A DNA stretch of 64,000 nt from Roseiarcus sp963775575 (GTDB lineage Bacteria > Pseudomonadota > Alphaproteobacteria > Rhizobiales > Beijerinckiaceae). Position numbers and translations under genes: made by a program. This document shows positions 43,218 to 51,375 of this stretch, one piece after another (position 1 is the stretch's first letter; each line of letters begins with the position of its first letter). The notes under the pieces are model-generated. The model saw only the letters and a list, made by a program, of their open reading frames with translations. It was not told the origin of the DNA and searched no databases. The stretch is from assembly GCA_963775575.1 (NCBI GenBank), contig CAVZJG010000004.1:62001-126000 (forward strand). Direction: 5' to 3'.

Positions 43218-43608
43218 TTTGGGCTCTCGCCAGCCTGATGACGCTTCGTATCACAACGCCGTAGAGTGGTGAAACATCCTCAGCGATCGAACGCGCGCAG
43301 CTCGCGTGTGCTGTTGTATAGAACGCGGCAGCCGCCGCCGTCCGTCCTTGCGCGAGGGTCAAGAAGCGCGCTCCCGCCTGATATCGTTGGCATCACCGCG
43401 AAATGCAAATCTCTTGAATTTTGCCACATCGAGAATGAACGCAAAGGGTCGAACTATGCCGTTTGACTCAAGCGCACCAAACGTCCCCTTTCGTTTCCTA
43501 TCGCCGGGAAACTGCCATTCCGCTCCCGGCCAGCATCAGCCATTCAAACCGCCCCCGCGGCCCGATGCGCCCTTGGCCAAACTCGCCGAATGCGCATAAA
43601 CTCGCGCC
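43218..43608. other. divergent intergenic region, no gene seen
   Basis: A 391-base gap between the TPR gene and comF, which are divergent. No conserved frame, palindrome or promoter stands out. Confidence 0.4.
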
Positions 43609-44403
43609 ATGACGGCGCCTCTGTCGACGAGCGCAGATTTCGCTGCCGCGCCCGGCTTTCGCGAGCGGTTCGGCGGGATTTTCCGCGCCCTCGGCCGCCT
43701 GAGCCTCGACACCCTGTATCCCCCGACCTGCCTCGCCTGCCGGGCGGCGACGGGGGAGGCGGACGCGCTTTGTCCGGCGTGCTGGCGGGCGATTCGCTTC
43801 ATCGAGCGGCCGTATTGCGATCGGCTCGGCACGCCCTTCGCCGAGGACCTCGGGGCGGGCGTCTTGTCGCCGCAGGCGATCGCCGATCCGCCGGCGTTCC
43901 GGCGCGCGCGCGCGGTCGCGCGCTTCGAGGACGGGCCGGCGCGCCGCCTGGTCCATCGGCTCAAATACTCGGACCGCGGCGAACTGGCCGCCCCGCTCGG
44001 GGCGTGGATGGCGAGAGCCGGCGCCGACATCCTCGCCGAAGCGGACGCGATCGTTCCCGTGCCGCTGCATCCATTCCGGCTGTGGACGCGCCGCTTCAAT
44101 CAGGCGGCGGCGCTGGCGCGCGCGATCGCCCAAAAAACCGGCAAGCCGTTCGAGCCGCAGGCGCTGCGGCGCGTCAAGGCGACGCGCAGCCAGGTTGGCC
44201 TCAGCCGCGAGCAGCGGGCCGAGAACGTCCAGGGCGCCTTCCGCGCCTCGCCCGGCGCGCCGATCAAGGGGCGGCGGATCGTCCTCGTCGACGACGTGCT
44301 GACCTCGGGCGCCACCGCCAACGCCGCCGCGCGGGCGCTGCTGCGCGCGGGCGCGAGCGACGTCGATCTTGTCGTCTTCGCGCGGGTTGTGACTGGCGCG
44401 TGA
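43609..44403 (+). CDS. comF: ComF family protein (phosphoribosyltransferase-like)
   Basis: A 264-residue ComF/GntX protein. An N-terminal zinc ribbon (CLACRAATGEADALCPACW) is followed by a PRTase-type domain with the signature IVLVDDVLTSGATANAAARAL. Related proteins take part in DNA uptake or its regulation. The ATG at 43609 gives a normal N-terminus. It is followed by grxC 38 bases later. Confidence 0.9.
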   Translation: MTAPLSTSADFAAAPGFRERFGGIFRALGRLSLDTLYPPTCLACRAATGEADALCPACWRAIRFIERPYCDRLGTPFAEDLGAGVLSPQAIADPPAFRRARAVARFEDGPARRLVHRLKYSDRGELAAPLGAWMARAGADILAEADAIVPVPLHPFRLWTRRFNQAAALARAIAQKTGKPFEPQALRRVKATRSQVGLSREQRAENVQGAFRASPGAPIKGRRIVLVDDVLTSGATANAAARALLRAGASDVDLVVFARVVTGA

Positions 44404-44441
44404 CGTCCCATATAGGGGTCGAAAACGCCGAAAGGAGCCGT

Positions 44442-44705
44442 TTGATCTTGCCGCCGATCGTCATCTACACCAAGTCGAGTTGCCCCTATTGCCGCGCCGC
44501 CAAGGATCTCCTGCGCGGCAAGGGCGCGCCGTTCGAGGAAATCAGCGTCGAGGGCGATCGCGCCGGCCAGGCCGCGATGGCGCAAAAGGCGGGCGGACGA
44601 TCGAGCGTGCCGCAGATTTTCATCGGCGCCGCGCACGTCGGGGGCTGCGACGACCTCTACGATCTGGAGAGCGCGGGGCGGCTCGACGCCTTGCTGGCGG
44701 GATGA
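44442..44705 (+). CDS. grxC: Glutaredoxin 3
   Basis: An 87-residue glutaredoxin with the dithiol active site CPYC (IYTKSSCPYCRAAKDLL), the VPQIFIG cis-Pro region and the GGCDDLYDLE glutathione-binding end. A TTG at 44442 is chosen since AAAGGAG precedes it by four or five bases; a second TTG at 44448 is nearer to the usual start. It belongs to comF-grxC-DUF1178, an order recalled as common in Rhizobiales. Confidence 0.9.
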   Translation: MILPPIVIYTKSSCPYCRAAKDLLRGKGAPFEEISVEGDRAGQAAMAQKAGGRSSVPQIFIGAAHVGGCDDLYDLESAGRLDALLAG

Positions 44706-44708
44706 ATC

Positions 44709-45158
44709 ATGATCAAGTTCGCGCTCGCCTGCGATAACGGCCACGGCTTCGAAAGCTGGTTTCCCGACGGCGCGGCTTATCAGCAGCAGGCGGAGCGCGG
44801 CCTGATCGCCTGTCCCGACTGCGGCTCGACGCGCGTCGACAAAGCGATCATGGCGCCGGCGATCGTCGGCGCCGTCCGCCCCGAGCGCGAGCAAGCCGCG
44901 GCCGCGCCGGTTCCGGTCGCGCTGATCGACGAGCGCCGCCGCGCGCTGCGCGAAGCGGCCAGGGCCTTGCGGCGCGAGATCGAGGCTCACACCGACGACG
45001 TCGGCGCCGAATTCCCTCGGATCGCGCGCGCGATGCACGCCGGCGAAGCGCCGGAGCGCGCGATCCGCGGCGAGGCGAGCCGCGCCGAGGTCGAGGCGCT
45101 GATCGAGGACGGAGTCGACGTGATGCCGCTGCCCTTCGCACCCGAAGACTTCAACTGA
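44709..45158 (+). CDS. DUF1178 family protein
   Basis: A 149-residue protein of the DUF1178 family, function unknown. The N-terminus is a zinc ribbon (ACDNGHGFESWF and ACPDCGST), and the C-terminus has the conserved IARAMHAGEAPERAIRGEASRAEVEALIEDGVDVMPLPF. It starts three bases after grxC. Its stop codon lies within the 9-bp duplication of the inserted MITE, so the protein sequence was preserved by the insertion. Confidence 0.9.
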   Translation: MIKFALACDNGHGFESWFPDGAAYQQQAERGLIACPDCGSTRVDKAIMAPAIVGAVRPEREQAAAAPVPVALIDERRRALREAARALRREIEAHTDDVGAEFPRIARAMHAGEAPERAIRGEASRAEVEALIEDGVDVMPLPFAPEDFN

Positions 45159-45254
45159 AAGGTAACCGGGGCAAACTTCCGGGCGCCGGTTTCTTGTAGA
45201 CGCGACCAGCGGTCGCGTCCGGCGCGAAGCGCCTTTTCTCGCCGCCGACCCGCC

Positions 45255-45397
45255 GCGCCGTCGACCTCATGGAAGCGTTCTTTTCCGAAGCCTTTCCCCT
45301 GTCAAGGACGCGCCTTCGGCGCGCCCCCGAAGGCGGTCCTCGATCCTTGACAGGGGAAAGGCTTCGGAAGTCTTCGTTTCCATGAGGTCGACGGCGC
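45255..45397. repeat. 143-nt imperfect palindrome inside the MITE
   Basis: The arms 45255-45308 and 45344-45397 (54 bases each) are inverse copies: 20 perfect pairs, an 8-base bubble, then 26 perfect pairs. The 35-base centre has its own small hairpin (CGCGCCTTCGGCGCG). In RNA it would form one long rod; in DNA it could form a cruciform. Confidence 0.85.
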
Positions 45398-45461
45398 TCT
45401 CTGCCGAAAGCCAGCGCGCCTCGCCGAGGGGCGCATCGTCTTGCCAAATCGTCGAAGCCGT

Positions 45462-45503
45462 AAAAAAAAGCGCTGGGCGACCGCATCGACAACTCGCCCA
45501 GCG
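45462..45503 (-). terminator. terminator of the DUF3108 gene, supplied by the MITE
   Basis: Read on the minus strand, CGCTGGGCGA pairs perfectly with TCGCCCAGCG around a 13-base loop and is followed by eight T. It lies 37-78 bases after the DUF3108 stop and inside the MITE. Confidence 0.8.
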
Positions 45504-45539
45504 ATTTGCCCCGGTTACAACTGAAAGAGAAAAGGCCGC

Positions 45540-46355
45540 CTATTTCGCGGCGACGCTGAATTCGGACGCCTCGATCACCGTCGTCCCGATCATCGTGCGC
45601 ACGGAGACGCGGAACGGCACCAGCACCCGCGCGCCGTCGATCGGCGCCAGCCAGACTTCGAGGTCCTTGTTGTCGGCCATGAATTTCGTCGCCGGACGAT
45701 CGCGCCGATGGCCGGCGATCGGCACGTAGCGCACGGCGCAGACCGCCACCGGGCCCTTGTAGCCCTTGGCCGAAACATCGCGCTGTCCGACATAGGAAAG
45801 AGCGATGTCGAAGCGCGTAAAGCCGTCGAACACCGGAATCGTGCGGTCGCACGAAGCCGGTCCGACCAGCGGCCCCTTGGCCGGGGCGGGGACGACGAAG
45901 GCGCCGACGGGATCGACAATTCCCCGCGTGTCCTTGTCGGACAACGGAATGCGGTCCGGTTTGTCCTGGTAGGGCGGCGAAATGTCGACGCCGGTCACCG
46001 CGTTGGCGGCGAGCGACATGCGGATTGTGCGCGTCATCGAGGCGTTCGAGGCGGTAGTCGCGAATGTGGCGGGCGCGACGTGGTTGTCGACGATCGCCCC
46101 TTGACCCGTCGAGGCGCCGCGCGCGCGCGAGATCAGGGTGGCGAGGCCGGAAAGCTTGGCGCTGGCGTCGATCGCATAGCTGGTCTGGGTCAGCGTCGCA
46201 TTGACGCTGGCGACGCCAATCGGCAGGCCGATCAACGAGACCCTGTAGGTCGCGTGCAATATGTCGGCGCGCGCGCCGACGCCGGCGAGCGACAACGCGA
46301 GCGCGCCGACGCCGAGGCTGCGCGTCGCGCGCAGGGCCAACCGCCGCAAGAACAT
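45540..46355 (-). CDS. DUF3108 domain secreted protein
   Basis: A 271-residue protein with an N-terminal signal peptide (ALALSLAGVGARA). The DUF3108 pattern appears as HATYRVSLIGLPIGVASVNATL and, later, FDGFTRFDIALSYVGQRDV, then KDLEVWLAPIDGARVLVPFRVSVRTMIGTTVIEASEF. The family is periplasmic or outer-membrane facing, and its function is unknown. GGAGAGG precedes the ATG. Transcription should end in the hairpin brought by the MITE. Confidence 0.85.
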   Translation of the reverse strand: MFLRRLALRATRSLGVGALALSLAGVGARADILHATYRVSLIGLPIGVASVNATLTQTSYAIDASAKLSGLATLISRARGASTGQGAIVDNHVAPATFATTASNASMTRTIRMSLAANAVTGVDISPPYQDKPDRIPLSDKDTRGIVDPVGAFVVPAPAKGPLVGPASCDRTIPVFDGFTRFDIALSYVGQRDVSAKGYKGPVAVCAVRYVPIAGHRRDRPATKFMADNKDLEVWLAPIDGARVLVPFRVSVRTMIGTTVIEASEFSVAAK

Positions 46356-46532
46356 TTACGCCTCTCCCGGTGCGAAGCGAATCCCCAATAGCATCTGTCT
46401 CGCGAGAATCCGACGGCAAAATGGCGTCCGAGGCGCCTTTTTTTAACGCTTTGGCTCGGCCGAGAAAAATGTTCCGATCGCTCGTTGTCAAGGTCTTGCG
46501 GCGCAGGCGCGCGAGGACGTAACCTCGCCGCC

Positions 46533-47039
46533 ATGGTCGAGACGGTCATATCCATTCGCACCGCGCGCCTCGGTGACGAGACGGGAATCGCGCGCGTGCA
46601 CGACGCGGCGTGGCGCGACGCCTATCGCGGCGTGATCCCCGGCCGTGAGCTCGAGCGGATGATCGTGCGCCGCGGCCCGGTCTGGTGGCGGCGCGCCATC
46701 GCGGGCGGCACGCGGCTGATCGTGCTCGATTTCGCCGACACGGTGGCGGGCTACGCCAGCTATGGCCGCAACCGGATGCCCTCGCTGAACTACGGCGGCG
46801 AGATTTTCGAACTCTATCTCGCGCCCGAATATCAGGGCGGCGGCCTCGGCCGACGGATGTTCGAGGCGGCGCAACGGGATATGGCGGCGCACGGCTATTC
46901 GTCGTTCGTGGTGTGGGCGCTCGCCGGCAATGAACGCGCGATCGGCTTTTATCGCCGGCTCGGCGGGCGCATCGTGCGGCGCGCGCCGGAGCAGTTCGGG
47001 ACGGAAACCCGCGAACGCGTCGCTTTCGGCTTCGATTGA
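46533..47039 (+). CDS. GNAT family N-acetyltransferase
   Basis: A 168-residue acetyltransferase. The acetyl-CoA loop is EYQGGGLGRRMFEAAQRDMAAHG (Q/RxxGxG/A pattern), followed by NERAIGFYRRLGGRIVRR near the end. The substrate is not predictable from sequence. The ATG at 46533 begins the conserved ISIRTARLGDETGIARVHDAAWRDAYRG; the ribosome site is not obvious. Confidence 0.85.
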   Translation: MVETVISIRTARLGDETGIARVHDAAWRDAYRGVIPGRELERMIVRRGPVWWRRAIAGGTRLIVLDFADTVAGYASYGRNRMPSLNYGGEIFELYLAPEYQGGGLGRRMFEAAQRDMAAHGYSSFVVWALAGNERAIGFYRRLGGRIVRRAPEQFGTETRERVAFGFD

Positions 47040-47069
47040 CCGAGCGTCGCGCGGTTCGGATGATCGGGC

Positions 47070-47125
47070 GCTCCCCTTCTTTCCGCTTCGCGGGAGAAGG
47101 CGGCGCGAAGCGCCGAATGAGGGCG
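47070..47125. repeat. intergenic palindromic repeat
   Basis: TCCGCTTCGCGGGAGAAGG, then GGCGCGAAGCGCC and GAATGAGGGCG. Same composite type as 33284-33340. Confidence 0.6.
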
Positions 47126-47167
47126 CGCCGCGACGACGACGGCGGCGCGCCGTTCGTCGAAATTCGA

Positions 47168-47794
47168 TCAAGCCAGCGTCATCCGCACGGCTTCGACCAT
47201 CGCGCGGCCGAGGATCGCGTGGCCGTCGGGCGCGAAATGGACGCCGTCGAGGTCGGAGCAGGCGACAAATTCGCCGGCGTCGAGGAAGCCGACCCTCTGC
47301 CGCTCGGCGACGGCGCGATAGCGCTGGGCGAGGACGAGCGACTTCTCTCTCGCCCCTTCGAACATTTCGGCGAAATCCGTCAGCTTGCCGATCGGCGGCG
47401 GCGCGACGAGCAGGATCGCCGGCGGCGCGCCGTCGGGCCCGACCGCCTCGGCGCGCGCCATGAGAATCAAGCGCTCCGCGCCGCTGGCGATGTCGGTCGG
47501 CGAGGCGGAGAAGCGCTTCTTCATGTCGTTGCAGCCGAGCGCGATGATCAGGAGATCGAGCGGCGCGTGGCTCCTCAGACACGGCGGCAGATAGTCGGCG
47601 CCGCGCCGGTCCGGCTCGATCGGATCGTCGAAAACCGTGGTGCGGCCGTTGAGGCCTTCCTCGATGACGCGATAGCCGGGGCCGAGTTCGCGCTGCATCA
47701 CGCCGGTCCAGCGGACGTCCGGCTCGTAGCGGGTCGCGCCCTTCGGGTCCCAGCCCCAGGTGTTGGAATCGCCGAAGGCGACGATGACCGCCAT
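47168..47794 (-). CDS. SGNH/GDSL hydrolase
   Basis: A 208-residue SGNH-family esterase. Block I is AFGDSNTWG with the nucleophile Ser10; the GLNGRTT block II and LIIALGCNDMKKRF block III follow, and block V DGVHFAPDGH carries the Asp-His pair. Relatives of this size are arylesterases or acyl hydrolases; the substrate is unknown. AGGAG lies upstream of the ATG at 47794. It is divergent from metY. Confidence 0.88.
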   Translation of the reverse strand: MAVIVAFGDSNTWGWDPKGATRYEPDVRWTGVMQRELGPGYRVIEEGLNGRTTVFDDPIEPDRRGADYLPPCLRSHAPLDLLIIALGCNDMKKRFSASPTDIASGAERLILMARAEAVGPDGAPPAILLVAPPPIGKLTDFAEMFEGAREKSLVLAQRYRAVAERQRVGFLDAGEFVACSDLDGVHFAPDGHAILGRAMVEAVRMTLA

Positions 47795-48114
47795 GCGCCC
47801 TGCTCCTGCCGGGCCGTCTCTAGAGGGCGCCCGAGCCGCCGTCAACGTGGGCGCCGGCCTGTCGCTCGGGCCGGCGCCGGAGCGTTGGCCCGCCGCCTGT
47901 TTTCGGAGCGCGGCGCTTCGATAGGGGCGTAAGTTGACAAATATGATCGACTTAGATAATCGACTTGGCGTCGAGCCGCCGGTCGCGCGCCAAGCCGTGA
48001 CGCGGTACCATGGCATTCGATGCGCCTCGGGACCGCGCGCGGACCGCGACGCAAAGCGTCGTCGCGCCCTCGCCACGCGTCCGCTCAGCGGCGCGGAACC
48101 TCTTGGAGCCTCTC
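47795..48114. promoter_or_regulatory. metY upstream region
   Basis: The 320-base gap holds TTGACA (47934-47939) and GATAAT (47955-47960), a possible promoter with a short 15-base spacer. ATCGACTT occurs twice, 13 bases apart (47946 and 47959), over this promoter. A 7-bp hairpin (CTTGGCG / CGCCAAG, 47964-47994) follows. I looked for a SAM-II riboswitch and did not find its conserved pieces. Confidence 0.45.
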
Positions 48115-49431
48115 ATGTCGCCAACGCCTCTCAAACCGGAAACGCTCGCGCTGCACGCCGGCTGGCGCGCCGATCCGACCACCGGCTCGGTCGCGGTGCC
48201 GATCTACCAGACGACGTCGTACCAGTTTCAGAACGCCGACCACGCCGCCAACCTGTTCGCACTCAAGGAACTGGGCAACATCTACACGCGCATCATGAAC
48301 CCGACCAACGACGTGCTGGAGAAGCGCGTTGCCGCGCTCGAGGGCGGCGTCGCAGCGCTGGCGGTGGCGAGCGGGCAGGCGGCGACCGCCTACGCGGTCC
48401 AGAACATCGCGCACGCCGGCGACAACATCGTCTCGTCGACCGACCTCTACGGCGGCACCTGGAACCAGTTCGCCAACCCGCTGAAGGACCAGGGGCTCGA
48501 GGTGCGTTTCGTCGACCCCGCCGATCCCGAGAGCTTCCGCCGCGCCACCGACGCGCGCACCCGCGCCTATTACGCCGAGACCCTGCCCAACCCGAAGCTG
48601 ACGGTGTTTCCCATCGCCGAAGTGGCGGCGATCGGCCGGCCGCTCGGCATCCCGCTGATCGTCGACAACACCGCCGCGCCGATCCTCGCCCGGCCCTTCG
48701 ACCACGGCGCGGCGATCGTCGTCTATTCCTCGACCAAGTATCTCGGCGGCCATGGCAACTCGATCGGCGGTCTGATCGTCGACTCCGGCGCCTTCCCCTG
48801 GGAGCAGCACAAGGAGCGCCAGCCCTACCTCAACACCCCCGACCCGTCCTATCACGGCGCGGTCTGGACCGAGGCGGTCAAGCCGCTCGGGCCGATCGCT
48901 TACATCTTGAAGGCGCGGGTGACCCTGCTGCGCGACCTCGGCGCGGCGTTGTCGCCGTTCAACGCCTTCCTGACCCTGCAGGGGATCGAGACGTTGGCGT
49001 TGCGCATCGAGCGCCACAGCAAGAACGCCGAGGCGGTGGCGCAATGGCTCGCCAAGCGGCCGGAAGTGGTCAAGGTGATCTATCCCTCGCTGCAGAGCGG
49101 CAAGGCGCTCGAGCGCGCGAAGAAGTATCTCAAAGGCGGCTATAGCGGCCTGGTCGGCTTCGAGCTGGCGGGCGGGAAGGAGGCGGGGCGGCGCTTCATC
49201 GACGCGCTGCAACTCTTCTATCACGTCGCCAACATCGGCGACGCTCGCTCGCTCGCCATCCATCCGGCGACGACGACCCACTCGCAGCTTTCCCCCGAGG
49301 ACCAGCTCGCCACCGGCGTGACCGAAGGCTACGTTCGCCTTTCGATCGGCATCGAGCACATCGACGACATCCTCGGCGATCTCGCGTCGGCGCTGAGCGC
49401 GGCCGGAAAGCGCGCGGCAGCGGCGGAGTAA
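48115..49431 (+). CDS. metY: O-acetylhomoserine aminocarboxypropyltransferase
   Basis: A 438-residue PLP enzyme that makes homocysteine or methionine from O-acetylhomoserine and sulfide or methanethiol. The N-terminal TLALHAGWRADPTTGSVAVPIYQTTSYQF, the PLP lysine in YSSTKYLGGHGN and the C-terminal ATTTHSQLSPEDQLATGV are diagnostic. GGAG precedes the ATG at 48115; a longer frame from 48010 has no support. It stands alone, with its own promoter. Confidence 0.95.
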   Translation: MSPTPLKPETLALHAGWRADPTTGSVAVPIYQTTSYQFQNADHAANLFALKELGNIYTRIMNPTNDVLEKRVAALEGGVAALAVASGQAATAYAVQNIAHAGDNIVSSTDLYGGTWNQFANPLKDQGLEVRFVDPADPESFRRATDARTRAYYAETLPNPKLTVFPIAEVAAIGRPLGIPLIVDNTAAPILARPFDHGAAIVVYSSTKYLGGHGNSIGGLIVDSGAFPWEQHKERQPYLNTPDPSYHGAVWTEAVKPLGPIAYILKARVTLLRDLGAALSPFNAFLTLQGIETLALRIERHSKNAEAVAQWLAKRPEVVKVIYPSLQSGKALERAKKYLKGGYSGLVGFELAGGKEAGRRFIDALQLFYHVANIGDARSLAIHPATTTHSQLSPEDQLATGVTEGYVRLSIGIEHIDDILGDLASALSAAGKRAAAAE

Positions 49432-49458
49432 CAGGCGGTCGCCGGACGAGGGGCGCGC

Positions 49459-50346
49459 TCAGCGAGCGCGTCGACAACTTTGCGCCGCGCGCGCCAGCGC
49501 GCAAAAGCCGGCGACGTCGATCTCTTCGGCGCGGCGGGTCGGATCGAGCCCCGCCGCGGCGAGCAGCGCGGCGAGGTCGATTCCCATCGCGGCGGCGAAG
49601 CTCTTCAGCGACTGGCGCAGCATCTTGCGCCGCTGGCCGAACGCCGCTTGCGTCGCGGCCGACAGCAGCCGCGCGTCGCACGGCTCGGGGCTCTCGCGCG
49701 GGATCAGTTCTACCACGCTCGACGTGACCTTCGGCGGCGGCGTGAACGCGGCGGGCGGAATGTCGAACAGCAGCCGCGCTCGCGTGCGCCAGCCCGCGAG
49801 CACGGCGAGCCGGCCGTAATCGGCGCGTTCGGTCGGCGTCGCGACGATGCGCAGCGCCACTTCGCGCTGGAACGTCAGCGTCAGCCGGTCATAGAACGGC
49901 GGCCACGGCTCTGCCTCGAGCCAGCGCGTCAGCAGCGCCGTCGCGATGGCGTAGGGCAGGTTGGCGCAGATGCGCAGCGGCGCGCCGCCGGCTTCGGCTT
50001 CAAACGTCGCCGCGTCGAGCGCGAGCGCGAGCGCGTCGCCGGCGATGATTTTCAGCCGCCCCGGCCAATGCGCGGCGATTTCGGCGAGCGCTCCAAGGCA
50101 GCGCTCGTCGCGTTCGATCGCGACGACTTTTCTCGCGCCGTGGGCGAGGAGGGCGCGGGTGAGGCCGCCGGGACCCGGGCCGACTTCGACGACCACGACG
50201 CCCGCGAGCGGGCCGGCGGCGCGCGCGATGCGGCCGGTGAGATTCAAGTCGAAGAGAAAATTCTGGCCGAGCGACTTCTTCGCCGCCAACCCGTGTGCGG
50301 CGACCACCTCGCGCAGCGGCGGCAGGCCGTCGGCGGCGAGGGTCAC
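49459..50346 (-). CDS. rsmA: 16S rRNA adenine dimethyltransferase RsmA (KsgA)
   Basis: A 295-residue enzyme that dimethylates two adenines at the 3' end of 16S rRNA. The motifs KKSLGQNFLFD, VEVGPGPGGLTRALL and the NLPYAIATALL catalytic block are present. The start overlaps the pdxA stop by 4 bases. It closes the lptF-lptG-lptD-pdxA-rsmA run of minus-strand genes. Confidence 0.95.
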   Translation of the reverse strand: MTLAADGLPPLREVVAAHGLAAKKSLGQNFLFDLNLTGRIARAAGPLAGVVVVEVGPGPGGLTRALLAHGARKVVAIERDERCLGALAEIAAHWPGRLKIIAGDALALALDAATFEAEAGGAPLRICANLPYAIATALLTRWLEAEPWPPFYDRLTLTFQREVALRIVATPTERADYGRLAVLAGWRTRARLLFDIPPAAFTPPPKVTSSVVELIPRESPEPCDARLLSAATQAAFGQRRKMLRQSLKSFAAAMGIDLAALLAAAGLDPTRRAEEIDVAGFCALARAAQSCRRAR

Positions 50347-51347
50347 GGCGCGAGGCGCGCCGCCAGCCGCAGCGCCTCGATCAGGCTCGCCGGGTTGGCG
50401 AGCCCCTTGCCGGCGATGTCGAACGCGACGCCGTGGTCGGGCGACGTGCGCACGAACGGCAGGCCGAGCGTGACGTTGACGGCGGAGTCGAACGCCAGCG
50501 TCTTCGCCGGGATGAGGCCCTGGTCGTGATACATGGTCAGCGCGACGTCGTAGCGCGCGCGCGCCGCCGCGTGGAACATCGTGTCGGCGGGCAGCGGGCC
50601 GACGACGTCGAAGCCTTCGGCCCGGAGGTCGGCGACGGCGGGGGCGATCGTATCGATCTCTTCGCGCCCCATCGCGCCGCCTTCGCCGGCGTGCGGATTG
50701 AGGCCGGCGAGCGCCAGACGCGGCCGCGCCAGACCGAAGCGGCGCGTCATGTCGGCGGCGACGATGCGCGCGGTCGAAACGATCAGCTCGCGGGTGAGCA
50801 GCTTCGGAACTTCGCTCAGCGCGACGTGGATCGTCACCGGCGCGACGGCGAGGGCCGGCGACCAGATCATCATGACGGGCCGCGCCGGCGCGCCCCAGCG
50901 CTCAGCGAGCGCGCCGAGGAATTCAGTGTGGCCGGGGAACTTGAAGCCGGCCGCATAGAGCGTCGCCTTGGCGATCGGGTTGGTGACCAGCGCGCGCGCT
51001 TCGCCCGATCGCACGTAGCCGACGGCGCGCTCGATCGCTTCGATGACGGCGGAGGCGAAGGCGGGATCGGGCTCGCCCGGCTGCGCGTCGGCGGACGCGG
51101 CGAGCGCGACGACGGGCAGCGCCCGTGTGAACGCCGCGCTCGCGTCGGCGGGCGACACTTCGGCGATCGGCGCCTTGAGGCCGAGCCGCCGCGCCAGCGC
51201 GCCGAGCGCCCTCGGATCGGCGAGCGCAAAGAACGGCGCGTCGAGCGAAGCGCGCGCGATCCAGGCGCGAAGGGTGAGTTCCGGTCCGATCCCGGCGGGG
51301 TCGCCCATGGTCAGGGCCAGCGGCCGGCGCAACAATTGCACGGTCAT
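50343..51347 (-). CDS. pdxA: 4-hydroxythreonine-4-phosphate dehydrogenase
   Basis: A 334-residue enzyme of pyridoxal 5'-phosphate synthesis. LALTMGDPAGIGPELTLRA at the start, ALVTNPIAKATL, the metal-binding His residues of FPGHTEFL and MYHDQGLIPAKTL, and FVRTSPDHGVAFDIAGKG are all conserved. It lies 28 bases after lptD and overlaps rsmA. Confidence 0.95.
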   Translation of the reverse strand: MTVQLLRRPLALTMGDPAGIGPELTLRAWIARASLDAPFFALADPRALGALARRLGLKAPIAEVSPADASAAFTRALPVVALAASADAQPGEPDPAFASAVIEAIERAVGYVRSGEARALVTNPIAKATLYAAGFKFPGHTEFLGALAERWGAPARPVMMIWSPALAVAPVTIHVALSEVPKLLTRELIVSTARIVAADMTRRFGLARPRLALAGLNPHAGEGGAMGREEIDTIAPAVADLRAEGFDVVGPLPADTMFHAAARARYDVALTMYHDQGLIPAKTLAFDSAVNVTLGLPFVRTSPDHGVAFDIAGKGLANPASLIEALRLAARLAP

Positions 51348-51375
51348 GATCGAGGTCGACGATGGGCCTCGCGGG

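Larger units (their letters stand above)
45162..45518. mobile_element. 357-bp MITE-like element with 14-bp inverted ends
   Basis: The ends GTAACCGGGGCAAA (45162-45175) and TTTGCCCCGGTTAC (45505-45518) are perfect inverses. AACTGAAAG occurs directly outside both (45153-45161 and 45519-45527), a 9-bp target duplication. No gene is inside. The content is a long palindrome (45255-45397) and a hairpin with a T-run near the right end. It is probably a non-autonomous transposable element; the parent family is not identified. Confidence 0.85.

Noticed and set aside
43306..43599. 97-codon frame before comF
   Set aside because: No ribosome site and no domain; composition like non-coding DNA.
47795..48114. 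SAM-II riboswitch before metY
   Set aside because: The conserved loop and pseudoknot sequences were not found; only a simple hairpin is present.
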